Assembly: GCA_938010715.1 (NCBI GenBank)
Contig: CALLVG010000190.1
Coordinates: 1 to 32,127 of the forward strand
From: an uncultured Saprospiraceae bacterium
Lineage (GTDB): Bacteria; Bacteroidota; Bacteroidia; Chitinophagales; Saprospiraceae
DNA length: 32,127 bases
Direction of reading: 5' to 3'
The position numbers and the translations under genes were made by a program. The notes below the pieces were generated by a model. That model had not been told where the DNA came from, ran no database searches, and saw only the letters and a program-made list of their open reading frames with translations. Shown piece by piece: positions 1-8,322 of this stretch. The number at the start of each line of letters is the position of its first letter. Position 1 is the first letter of the stretch.

Positions 1-1077
1 AGCTACTTCTGGCCAAGTATAAACAACGCCAGGAATCAAATTATAATCAATATGTGGTTTTTGACCAACAATTTGCTCAGCAACGAGGGTTCCTTCTTCC
101 TCCGCTTTATGCGCTAACATCGCACCTTTTATAACATCTCCAATCGCATAAATACCAGGAACGCTTGTTTCTAAATGTCCATTGACTTCGATTCTTCCTT
201 TGTCATCTTTTCCGATGCCGACATTTTCTAAACCTAAATTATCGGTATATGCTCTACGGCCAATGGCAACCAAGCAGTAATCTGCTTTTAATTGAAAAGT
301 ATCTTCGCTATCTCTTTTTTGAACGCCAACCGTCACACCTTTTGCAGTACCTTTTACTTCGGTAACCATGTGTTTCAAGTGGAATTTCATTCCTAACTTT
401 TTCAACGAACGCATCAATTCTTTTCCACAATCTTTATCCATTGAAGCGATACATCGGTCTGCGTATTCAACCACTTCTACCTCTGTTCCCAATCGAGCGA
501 AAACAGAACCTAACTCCAAACCAATAACTCCTGCACCGATGACCACCATTCGTTTTGGTAGTTTATCAATGTTCAATGCCTCGGTTGAAGTGATGACTCT
601 CTTTTTATCATAATTGAAAGAGGGTGGTGTGATAGGTTTTGAACCAGTAGCGATAATCACTTTATCAGTAGTGATTTCTTCTGTCTTGCCGTCATCCTTT
701 GTGATGGTAATGGTGTTTTTATCTTTAAAACTACCATGACCGTGGTGTACATCAATTTTATTTTTTTTCATTAAAAAGTTGATGCCACCTGAAGTTTGTT
801 CCACCACCTCTGATTTCCGTTTGATCATCTGTGGCATATTTAATTTTACACCACCTTTGATGTCTATACCGTGTATATCAAATTTATGAACAGCATTGTG
901 AAAATGTTCTGAAGAATCTAAAAGCGCTTTAGAAGGGATACATCCTACATTCAAACAAGTACCACCCAATGTACTGTACCTTTCAATGATAGCAGTTTTT
1001 AGTCCTAATTGAGCGCATCTAATTGCTGCTACATATCCGCCTGGGCCAGAGCCAATTACTGTTACGTCGTATTGCAT
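1..1077 (-). CDS. lpdA: Dihydrolipoyl dehydrogenase (E3), C-terminal part cut off by the window start
   Basis: Reverse-strand translation begins MQYDVTVIGSGPGGYVAAIRCAQLGLKTAIIERYSTLGGTCLNVGCIPSKALLDSSEHF: FAD-binding GxGxxG and the redox-active GGTCLNVGCIPSK motif. Confidence 0.95.
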   Translation of the reverse strand, partial: MQYDVTVIGSGPGGYVAAIRCAQLGLKTAIIERYSTLGGTCLNVGCIPSKALLDSSEHFHNAVHKFDIHGIDIKGGVKLNMPQMIKRKSEVVEQTSGGINFLMKKNKIDVHHGHGSFKDKNTITITKDDGKTEEITTDKVIIATGSKPITPPSFNYDKKRVITSTEALNIDKLPKRMVVIGAGVIGLELGSVFARLGTEVEVVEYADRCIASMDKDCGKELMRSLKKLGMKFHLKHMVTEVKGTAKGVTVGVQKRDSEDTFQLKADYCLVAIGRRAYTDNLGLENVGIGKDDKGRIEVNGHLETSVPGIYAIGDVIKGAMLAHKAEEEGTLVAEQIVGQKPHIDYNLIPGVVYTWPEVA

Positions 1078-1350
1078 TTTGTATTATTTAAGAAGAGAGA
1101 AATATGGAGTCATCAACCTTCGGAGGAATAGCCACGTAGTGGCGGCTCTGTTTGTAGAAAAGATGTAAACATAATATTTGAGGGGGTTAGCCCTGACACC
1201 GTCAAATTTGAATTAACGGGGACGCCCCGCCGCGGCGGGGCTTAAAAACATAATGTTAATCATGTTGCTACAAACGGTATCGGGGCTAACGTCCCTTTTT
1301 ACTTCAAATTCGTATGACTTATTTTTCTCTGCTTTTGAGAAATTGTTATT

Positions 1351-1384
1351 CAAAAAAAGCCCAAAAGTAAATCCTTTTGGGCTT
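1351..1384 (-). terminator. Rho-independent terminator of the PSP1/RicT-like gene
   Basis: Inverted repeat aagcccaaaag (1358-1367) / cttttgggctt (1374-1384) followed on the minus strand by a T7 run, a few bp past the stop codon at 1390. Confidence 0.8.
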
Positions 1385-1389
1385 GTATT

Positions 1390-2871
1390 CTATTTTTTCG
1401 GATTCGAATTATTGTTGTTTCGATTCTTATTATTGTTGTTATTCCGATTTCTGTTTTTATTCGGGTTTGGTTTACCACCGCCACCTTCCTTACGTGGACC
1501 ACCCGTTTTTTTAGGGCCGCCAGATTTGGACTTAGCTTGAGGCGGTTTAGGGCCACCCTTAGCCTGTGGTGGTTTAGCCTTACCCGTTTTTGGCCTCGGC
1601 TTCGGTTTACCTTGACCGCCTTCTTTTTTAGGAGGACGTGCACCTGATTTATTGCTTGGTCGGCTTCCACCTTTGGCGTTTCCTCTATTGTTTCCGCCTT
1701 TGCGATTATTGTTTCGGTTACGATTATTGCGGCTTTTCTTTTTGCGTTTTTCGGCAGGTAATTCAATTACACCTGTCAAATCGCTTGCCTCAAAATCGAA
1801 TTCATCTTGATCTGCTTTGGTTTCATCAACAAATTGGAGACTCGTGAAATCAATAGGAGCTTCTCCTTTTTTATTCATTTCCAAAATCTTCTTGACACTC
1901 TCGATGTCCAAGGCAAATGTCAATCGACGGCCACCTTCCACTTTCAACATGTAATACATGATTTGTTTGAAAATGTCCGTTTTGAAAAGGGTCGCAGTTC
2001 CTGATTGTGCTCGTAGTTTATCCGCTCTTTTTGGAAATTTTGAAAAGGCATCCATATAAGCATCCAACTCAAAGTTGAGGCAACATTTTAATCGTCCACA
2101 TTGACCAGACAACTTCGCTTGATTGATTGCTAAGTTTTGGTAACGTGCTGCAGTCGTATTCACTGACTTGAAATTAGTCAACCAAGTCGAACAACACAGC
2201 TCCCGTCCACATGAACCCAAACCACCAATACGAGCAGACTCTTGGCGAATCCCAATCTGACGCATTTCGATTTTAACACGAAAGTCTTTCGCAAAGTGAC
2301 GAATCAATTCACGAAAATCTACGCGTCCATCTGCTGTGTAAAAGAAAGTTGCTTTTTTACCATCGGCTTGATATTCAACATCACCGATTTTCATTGCTAA
2401 GTCGAGTGAGCGAGAAATAACTCGCGCTTTGACCATAGTTTCTTTTTCTTTATGGCGCACATCAAATAAGCGCTCCATATCCCTTTCGTTGGCAATACGA
2501 ATGATTTTATTCTTTGTACGTTCTTCACTGACTTTCTTCTTCTTCATCTGAAGGCGCACCAATTCACCCGAAAGGGAGACTTTTCCAATATCATATCCAT
2601 TGCCAGTTCCTGTATCAACCACAACGGTATCGCCAGTAACTGCATTGGCATAAGGAGGGTTGAAATAAAAGTCCTTTCGCGAACCATTTTTGAAACTAAC
2701 TTCAACCGTATCGAATCTTTCTATGTCGTGAATTTCATTGGCAGAAAGCCAATCGTAGGTATTTAATCGGTTGCAACCGCCGGAGGAGCATCCGTTGCTA
2801 TTGCAGCCACCTGCTTTATCGTCTCCGCTACTTGTACCACAGGAGGTACAGCCGCCACTAGAACAGCCCAT
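1390..2871 (-). CDS. PSP1 domain / RicT (YaaT)-like protein with Cys-rich N-terminus and Asn/Lys/Gly/Pro-rich C-terminal tail
   Basis: Core motif GGLGSCGRELCCSTWLTNFKSVNTTAARYQNLAINQAKLSGQCGRLKCCLNFE is typical of the PSP1/RicT family; N-terminus MGCSSGGCTSCG... Confidence 0.88.
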   Translation of the reverse strand: MGCSSGGCTSCGTSSGDDKAGGCNSNGCSSGGCNRLNTYDWLSANEIHDIERFDTVEVSFKNGSRKDFYFNPPYANAVTGDTVVVDTGTGNGYDIGKVSLSGELVRLQMKKKKVSEERTKNKIIRIANERDMERLFDVRHKEKETMVKARVISRSLDLAMKIGDVEYQADGKKATFFYTADGRVDFRELIRHFAKDFRVKIEMRQIGIRQESARIGGLGSCGRELCCSTWLTNFKSVNTTAARYQNLAINQAKLSGQCGRLKCCLNFELDAYMDAFSKFPKRADKLRAQSGTATLFKTDIFKQIMYYMLKVEGGRRLTFALDIESVKKILEMNKKGEAPIDFTSLQFVDETKADQDEFDFEASDLTGVIELPAEKRKKKSRNNRNRNNNRKGGNNRGNAKGGSRPSNKSGARPPKKEGGQGKPKPRPKTGKAKPPQAKGGPKPPQAKSKSGGPKKTGGPRKEGGGGKPNPNKNRNRNNNNNKNRNNNNSNPKK

Positions 2872-3015
2872 ATTTTATATTTTGCAAAGTCGGCTTCTGT
2901 TATCTTTGGGATATTATATATCGAATATCGAAGCTCAACTTCTAATTAATTAAATTGCCGGAAGTATCTGCTATTCAATGATTATCATTCAAATACCGGC
3001 AGTGTTTCAATTGAC

Positions 3016-3116
3016 AGAGTTTGAGAGTTTGAGAGGAATGAGAATTTGAGAGTTTGAGAGTTTGAGAAGGCATTTGCGCTCTCAATCTCTCATTTCTCTC
3101 AATCTCTCATTTTCCA
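3016..3116. repeat. Inverted repeat of short gagagtttgag-type units between holB and the PSP1 gene
   Basis: tttgagagtttgagaggaatgagaatttgagagtttgagag... pairs with ctctcaatctctcatttctctcaatctctcatt. Confidence 0.65.
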
Positions 3117-3117
3117 C

Positions 3118-4227
3118 TCACTTTCTGTTCTTAAAAATTTTGTTCAATTGAATCGATGCATCTAAGAAGAGGATTTTGGGATTCGCATTCCGTTCCACAT
3201 GAAAGATGCAATCTGAAAACAACTGAGCAATTTTTTCGACTTTTTCAAAATCGAGGACTTTCATCATTTTACGAGCCGTTTCCAATTCTGTTGGTAATAA
3301 TCGCACTTTTTCTGTATTCGTTGTTTTTAGGAATAAAAACTCGCGTAAAAAGTGCAAACCATACCTTAAAAAGAATTTTTGAGGCTCTCGTCCTTCTTTG
3401 GCAAAGGTCTCGGCCCATTTGGCCATCGCAATACCGTCGCCAAGATAGCACTTTCGTAGCCAGTCTAAAAACATTGTGCTACGATTCGTACCAGATTCGT
3501 CATTTGAGAGTGCTAAAATGCTCAAAGCTTCATTAAAACTGCCATTTGCGAGCTGTGCAATCGATTGAGCTTCCTCGTTTGAAATCTCTTTGCGTTGCAC
3601 CAATGCTTCGGCAATTTGTGAATCTGACAGTGCATTATATTTTATTAATTGACACCTCGATAAGATGGTATTCAAAATATCTTCGGTGTTATGTGCTACT
3701 AACAGGAAAAACGTGTTTTCGGGCGGCTCTTCTATCAATTTTAACAGTCGGTTACCCTCTTGTCCCAAATATTCAGGTCGCCAGAGTATTAAAATTTTAT
3801 TGGGATTTTCAAATGATTTTAAACTTAATCGGCTGATGATTCGGTTACATTCATTTTTGGTGATGTTCCCTTGTTTGCCTTCTCCGCCAATTTTTTGCAA
3901 CCATTGAAAAGCATTGATGTACGGGTTTTCTAGAATCGTTGTCCGCCATTCTTTCATATATTCTTCACTCGTGACCTTACTTCCAACCGTTGGAAAGGTG
4001 AAATGAATATCTGGATGAATGTTTTTTGCGGCTTTGAGACAAGAACTACATTTTCCACAAACGCCATCTTCTTGTTTGTCCTTGCAAACTAAATAACGAG
4101 CGGTTTCCAATGCCAATGCTAAACCACCTGCTCCTTCTGGCCCGAGCAATATTTGGGCATGCGCCATGCGGTTGCTGTGGGCTGTTTTGAAAAGTTGTTG
4201 CTGGACTTTGATTTGTGCTATTAGCAT
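3118..4227 (-). CDS. holB: DNA polymerase III subunit delta'
   Basis: MLIAQIKVQQQLFKTAHSNRMAHAQILLGPEGAGGLALALETARYLVC...CGKCSSCLKAAKNIHPDIHF; clamp-loader AAA+ with Cys zinc module and EEPPENTFFLLVAHNTEDILNTILSRCQ. Confidence 0.95.
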   Translation of the reverse strand: MLIAQIKVQQQLFKTAHSNRMAHAQILLGPEGAGGLALALETARYLVCKDKQEDGVCGKCSSCLKAAKNIHPDIHFTFPTVGSKVTSEEYMKEWRTTILENPYINAFQWLQKIGGEGKQGNITKNECNRIISRLSLKSFENPNKILILWRPEYLGQEGNRLLKLIEEPPENTFFLLVAHNTEDILNTILSRCQLIKYNALSDSQIAEALVQRKEISNEEAQSIAQLANGSFNEALSILALSNDESGTNRSTMFLDWLRKCYLGDGIAMAKWAETFAKEGREPQKFFLRYGLHFLREFLFLKTTNTEKVRLLPTELETARKMMKVLDFEKVEKIAQLFSDCIFHVERNANPKILFLDASIQLNKIFKNRK

Positions 4228-4254
4228 ATGTAGAACCCAAATTTATTTGGGTTA
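4228..4254 (-). repeat. Palindromic element (copy 1) abutting the holB start codon
   Basis: Minus strand: taacccaaataaatttgggttctacatATG; near-perfect palindrome aacccaaataaatttgggtt. Confidence 0.75.
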
Positions 4255-4307
4255 GATTGTATTTTAGAAAAAAACATTTAGAAAATCTGGCGCAGGCGCT
4301 GATTTTT

Positions 4308-4331
4308 AACCCAAATAAATTTGGGTTCTAC
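4308..4331 (+). repeat. Palindromic element (copy 2), inverted relative to copy 1
   Basis: taacccaaataaatttgggttctac, reverse complement of copy 1. Confidence 0.75.
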
Positions 4332-4452
4332 TTGAGCCAACTCAAAACCTCCTCTGTAACCGGAGCCACTTTCGGCCCAGCCATCTTCACATATTCTCCT
4401 TTCTCATTCGAAAGGTATTTTTGGAAATTCCATTATACTTCGCTGCTTTCTA
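4328..4452 (-). pseudogene. Relic of the 3' end of a glutathione peroxidase gene
   Basis: Positions 4332-4452 align without gaps to 5141-5261 (offset 809). Translation: EV*WNFQKYLSNEKGEYVKMAGPKVAPVTEEVLSWLK*, with an in-frame stop where the intact copy has Ala. Confidence 0.85.
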
Positions 4453-4797
4453 TTTTTCCTCAATTATCCTTTTAATTTTCGATTTTAAATCAGGAATATC
4501 TGAGGTTACCACTCTCCAAACAAGCCCAACAGTAACACCAAAATATTGATGAATAACTACGTCTCGCATACCCGCAATTTCTCTCCATCTAACATTAGGA
4601 TATTTTGTTCTCGTAACTTTTGATATATTCTTGACAGCTTCACCAATGATTTCAATTCGACGAATTACTGCATCTTGCTTTTCAGTATTTTCCTCAAATT
4701 CTTTTTCGGAAAGACCTTCGGTATAATCTTCAATTCTTTGGATGCATTCAAGAATATCTTCGAAAAAAATAAGTTCGTCTCTTTTCTTCTTAGCCAT
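4450..4797 (-). CDS. HEPN (DUF86/HepT-like) putative toxin nuclease
   Basis: IAGMRDVVIHQYFGVTVGLVWRVVTSDIP: RX4HxY HEPN motif; overlaps the MNT gene by 8 bp. Confidence 0.9.
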   Translation of the reverse strand: MAKKKRDELIFFEDILECIQRIEDYTEGLSEKEFEENTEKQDAVIRRIEIIGEAVKNISKVTRTKYPNVRWREIAGMRDVVIHQYFGVTVGLVWRVVTSDIPDLKSKIKRIIEEK

Positions 4798-5092
4798 AGA
4801 TTCTGATTTCTTCAGCTAATATCCTTTCCTTTAAACGAGGTTTAATTGCTTGATATTCAACTAAATCTACTGCCCTACCAAGTAAGTCTTCCAATTCTAA
4901 TTTTATTCCCACAAAATCCAGTAAGCTAATCTTTGTTCCAAGTTCAACTAAAATATCAATGTCACTTTTTGATGTTGCATTGCCTTTTGCAGTCGAACCA
5001 AACAAACCAGCCTTCTTTATCTGATGTCGAATTAATATAGGAATGATTCTATCCTTTATTTCTAAAACATTCATTGTTTGAATTTTTGACAA
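4790..5092 (-). CDS. MNT (MntA-like minimal nucleotidyltransferase) antitoxin
   Basis: GLFGSTAKGNATSKSDIDILVEL: GSxxxGx5SDxD polymerase-beta-like signature; adjacent to HEPN partner. Confidence 0.9.
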   Translation of the reverse strand: MSKIQTMNVLEIKDRIIPILIRHQIKKAGLFGSTAKGNATSKSDIDILVELGTKISLLDFVGIKLELEDLLGRAVDLVEYQAIKPRLKERILAEEIRIYG

Positions 5093-5133
5093 TTTACGGC
5101 TTTTTCTATTAATTAGTCGGTAAAAATGGACGA

Positions 5134-5610
5134 CTATCTATTAACCCAACCCATAATCTCTTCCTCAACCGGAGCCACCTTCGGCCCAACCATCTTCACA
5201 TATTCCCCTTTTTCATTCAAAAGGTATTTTTGGAAATTCCAGGCAACTTCGCTGCTTTCTACTCCATTTTGGCTTTCTGTTCTTAGCCACTTATAAATAG
5301 GGTGTGGATCATCTCCAACGACATTGACTTTTTCCGTTAAGGGAAAAGTAACGCCATAATTGAAAACGCAAAATTTTTCAATCTCTTCTTCACTGCCAGG
5401 TTCTTGACCACCAAAATCATTGCATGGGAAACCGATGATGACGAGTTTTTCGTGGAATTTCTCGTGTAATTCTTGCAATTGCTCGTATTGTGGCGTTAAA
5501 CCACATTCGCTTGCAGTGTTGACAATCATTATCTTCTTTCCAGCGAAAGCAGAAAAATCTATCTCTCCCTCACGGAGACCTTTTATCTTAAATTGATGTA
5601 TTGAACTCAT
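5134..5610 (-). CDS. Glutathione peroxidase family protein
   Basis: NTASECGLTPQYEQLQELH...IIGFPCNDFGGQEPGSEEEIEKFC...WNFQKYLLNEKGEYV: GPx signatures. Confidence 0.95.
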   Translation of the reverse strand: MSSIHQFKIKGLREGEIDFSAFAGKKIMIVNTASECGLTPQYEQLQELHEKFHEKLVIIGFPCNDFGGQEPGSEEEIEKFCVFNYGVTFPLTEKVNVVGDDPHPIYKWLRTESQNGVESSEVAWNFQKYLLNEKGEYVKMVGPKVAPVEEEIMGWVNR

Positions 5611-5656
5611 TTCGCGAAGGTATTGAATTGGAATTGTATTTTTGTAAAAAAAGAAA

Positions 5657-6037
5657 ATGAAAGAAGTCTCTCAGAATCTAAAAAAATGGTTTGTTGCACA
5701 TTTTATTATTGATTTGCTGTTTGCGGTTCCATTATTTCTTTTTCCTGCTACATTTTTGGGCTTTGTTGGTTGGGAGTATTTCGATCCAGTAACGGCTCGA
5801 TTGGTTGCCGCAGCTTTATTTGGGATTGGGTTAGAGTCATATTTAGGTAGAAATGGAAATGCCGAACAATTCAAGGGGATGTTGCGACTAAAGATAATTT
5901 GGTCTGGATTTGCTACGTTTGGTATCTTGATTACAATGTTCTCAATTGAGACAAAACCATTGATTGGTTGGTTTTTGGCAGCTGTTTTCCTCGCATTCAA
6001 TACAGTCTGGGTTTACTGGTGGCGAAAATTGGAGTAA
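5657..6037 (+). CDS. Small integral membrane protein of unknown function (about 4 predicted TM segments by eye)
   Basis: 126-aa ORF, strongly hydrophobic segments, divergent from the peroxidase gene. Confidence 0.7.
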   Translation: MKEVSQNLKKWFVAHFIIDLLFAVPLFLFPATFLGFVGWEYFDPVTARLVAAALFGIGLESYLGRNGNAEQFKGMLRLKIIWSGFATFGILITMFSIETKPLIGWFLAAVFLAFNTVWVYWWRKLE

Positions 6038-6148
6038 CTTTACAATGGAACAAATATTGACTAACTTATGTTTTAAATGGTATTGTTTGCATTTCAGAAT
6101 GAAACTTCAAACAACTTTTTCGTCTTATTCACAAAAAACAAATATAAT

Positions 6149-7174
6149 TTGAGTGAAATCAATTTAACGGTTGACGACCTGGATTTAATGCAATTGTATG
6201 GTCGTAATAATCAAAATCTAAACTTGCTCACCAGAGCATATCCTGAGGTAACGATCACTTCTCGTGGAAATAGTATCAAATTAGCAGGCGACAAGAAAAC
6301 TGCTCAAAAAGTAAAATCTAAGTTTGAATTGATGATTCGTCTTTTGCGAGAGCATAAAGAATTACCAAAACAAATGGTCGAAGATTTATTGAACGGCGAC
6401 AATCCATTTCAAACCAAATTGAGCAATGGGAGTAATAATCCAACCATTGTGCATGGTCGAGGCGGCAAGGAAATTAAAGCTAAAACGGTCAATCAAAAAT
6501 TCCTTTTTGAAGCAAGTGAGGAAAATGATATTGTGTTTGCCATCGGGCCAGCTGGTACGGGTAAAACCTATACTGCTGTTGCTATGGCCGTTCGTGCTTT
6601 GAAAAATAGATTAGTTAAAAAAATAATTCTAACGCGTCCAGCAGTAGAAGCAGGAGAGAATCTTGGTTTCTTACCTGGTGATTTGAAAGATAAAGTTGAT
6701 CCATACTTGCGTCCATTATATGACGCATTGGATGATATGCTTCCTGGAGATAAACTCGCTAAATTCATGGCAGAGCGTACTATCGAAATCGCTCCTTTAG
6801 CATTTATGCGTGGTCGTACTTTGAATGATGCGTTCGTGATTTTGGATGAAGCGCAGAACTGTACCAATGCTCAAATAAAAATGTTTTTGACGCGTTTGGG
6901 GCCTTCTGCAAAATGTATCATCACAGGTGATTTGTCTCAGATTGATTTACCATATCGCGTTCAGTCAGGTTTGAAAGTCGCTTTAGATTTGTTAGGTAAT
7001 GTCAACGGGATCGCTCGTGTAAACCTTAGTGCAGAAGACGTGGTTCGTCACCGATTAGTAAAAGAAATTATCCGCGCATACGAGCGTGAATCCGATCGAA
7101 AAAAGCAAGAAAGAGAAGCTGCTTATCAGGCAGAACAGGCGGAGAGACGAAAGGACAATGGAGAGGAAGAGTGA
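6149..7174 (+). CDS. phoH: PhoH family ATPase
   Basis: FAIGPAGTGKTYTAVAMAVRALKNRLVKKIILTRPAVEAGENLGFLPGDLKDKVDPYLRPLYDAL...ILDEAQNCTNAQIKMFLTRLG. ORF track starts at 6077; a TTG start at 6149 (LSEINLTVDDLDLMQLYG) looks more natural, start uncertain. Confidence 0.92.
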   Translation: MSEINLTVDDLDLMQLYGRNNQNLNLLTRAYPEVTITSRGNSIKLAGDKKTAQKVKSKFELMIRLLREHKELPKQMVEDLLNGDNPFQTKLSNGSNNPTIVHGRGGKEIKAKTVNQKFLFEASEENDIVFAIGPAGTGKTYTAVAMAVRALKNRLVKKIILTRPAVEAGENLGFLPGDLKDKVDPYLRPLYDALDDMLPGDKLAKFMAERTIEIAPLAFMRGRTLNDAFVILDEAQNCTNAQIKMFLTRLGPSAKCIITGDLSQIDLPYRVQSGLKVALDLLGNVNGIARVNLSAEDVVRHRLVKEIIRAYERESDRKKQEREAAYQAEQAERRKDNGEEE

Positions 7175-7207
7175 GATTAGTTGATCAAGTTAATTGAATA
7201 TCTATAG

Positions 7208-7241
7208 TTGTTTGATTGTTGAAATTTCAACAATCAAACAA
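7208..7241. terminator. Perfect 34-bp palindrome between convergent genes, probable bidirectional terminator
   Basis: ttgtttgattgttgaaa / tttcaacaatcaaacaa, 17-bp arms with no spacer, between phoH stop (7174) and the convergent redoxin stop (7257). Confidence 0.7.
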
Positions 7242-7256
7242 TTATAACAAACAATT

Positions 7257-7811
7257 TTACTTCCACTTAATATTACATCCCATGCTTGGAAATTGTTTCT
7301 CTACAATTTTTCCATCTTCCAAAACTGCATCAATGGCCTCACTCAAATCTGCACCCGTCAAAGGTTGACCATTTCCAGGTGAGGAGTTATCTAAACGGCC
7401 TCGGTAAGCTAAATCCATATTTCCATCAAAAAGATAAAAGTCTGGGGTGCAAGCGGCATCGTATGCTTTTGCGACATCCTGTGATTCGTCGTATAAATAC
7501 GGAAACGGATAGCCAACAGCAGCAGCGTGAGTTTTCATTTTGTCGGGGCCATCTTGAGGATAGTTTTCTACATCATTACTACTAATTGCCACAAATGCAA
7601 CACCTTTTGCTTGATACTTGTTAGCCACTTCAACAATCGTTTGGTTGATGTGGATCACATAAGGACAGTGATTGCAAATGAACATAACCACCGTTGCCTT
7701 GTCTGACTTTACATCATTTAATGAGATCGTTTTTCCTGAAATAGTATCAGGCAATTCGAAAGTAGGTGCTTGAGTACCAATTGGGAGCATGTTAGATTCT
7801 GTAAGTGCCAT
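7257..7811 (-). CDS. Thioredoxin/AhpC-TSA-like family protein
   Basis: MALTESNMLPIGTQAPTFELPDTISGKTISLNDVKSDKATVVMFICNHCPYVIHI: redoxin fold with CNHC motif. Start set at the internal Met (7811). Confidence 0.88.
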   Translation of the reverse strand: MALTESNMLPIGTQAPTFELPDTISGKTISLNDVKSDKATVVMFICNHCPYVIHINQTIVEVANKYQAKGVAFVAISSNDVENYPQDGPDKMKTHAAAVGYPFPYLYDESQDVAKAYDAACTPDFYLFDGNMDLAYRGRLDNSSPGNGQPLTGADLSEAIDAVLEDGKIVEKQFPSMGCNIKWK

Positions 7812-7956
7812 ATTTTTTTTATTGAAAGTTTGATGTTGAAAGTTCAAAAAATGATTTGTATAATTTTCATTTCTTTTACAATGCTCAAAATTATTTTAAG
7901 TTTTTGAAAAAGAATGATTTTGAGAAAATAATTTTCAATTAATTGATTTTCAATAG

Positions 7957-8030
7957 ACTTCATTCTGAAATAGTTTGTAGTGCAACGAATGCTTAGATTT
8001 TTTAACGATAAGTAGCGGAAAAAAAAGTAT
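7957..8030 (-). repeat. Dispersed repeat (family R2), inverted copy
   Basis: agacttcattctgaaatagtttgtagtgcaacgaatgcttagattttttaacgataagtagcggaaaaaaaag is the near reverse complement of 12651-12727. Confidence 0.8.
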
Positions 8031-8159
8031 TTGCTTGCATACTAAATATTTTAGAATAAAGTCTAATGTTTTATAAAATTTAAATTATTTTAAATATGTT
8101 TTGAAAATCAAAAAGAAAAAATAATCTGTATCCAACTGGAACTAAATACGACTAAGTTA

Positions 8160-8213
8160 CTGTTCGAGATGGCGTGAATAAAATCATGCGCAACAATTTT
8201 ATTCATCGGACAG
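8160..8213. other. Stem-loop of unknown function upstream of the phosphatase gene
   Basis: Perfect 10-bp arms tgaataaaat (8175-8184) / attttattca (8196-8205), 11-nt loop; outer ctgttc (8160-8165) / ggacag (8208-8213). Confidence 0.5.
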
Positions 8214-8322
8214 CAAACAGGGTGTCAATTTAAAAAGTGATAGACGCATAGAATTTCAAAATGTATTGCCTACCAACACTGATTTTTTTCGATTCTTTAA
8301 AAATAAAATTGATTTATTAACA

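Noticed and set aside
1253-1766. Plus ORF 1253..1540 and minus ORF 1350..1766
   Set aside because: Shadow ORFs over the low-complexity tail of the PSP1/RicT-like gene.
3000-3120. CRISPR-like array from gagagtttgag repeats
   Set aside because: Repeats are too short, lack unique spacers and pair with an inverted counterpart; no cas genes.
4332-5261. Interpretation of the 121-bp copies as a target-site duplication
   Set aside because: The copies are diverged mainly at codon third positions and differ in the C-terminal residues, which fits paralogous genes better than a recent duplication at insertion.
8140-8265. tRNA or known small RNA gene
   Set aside because: No cloverleaf, anticodon arm or T-arm consensus could be placed; kept only as an unexplained stem-loop.
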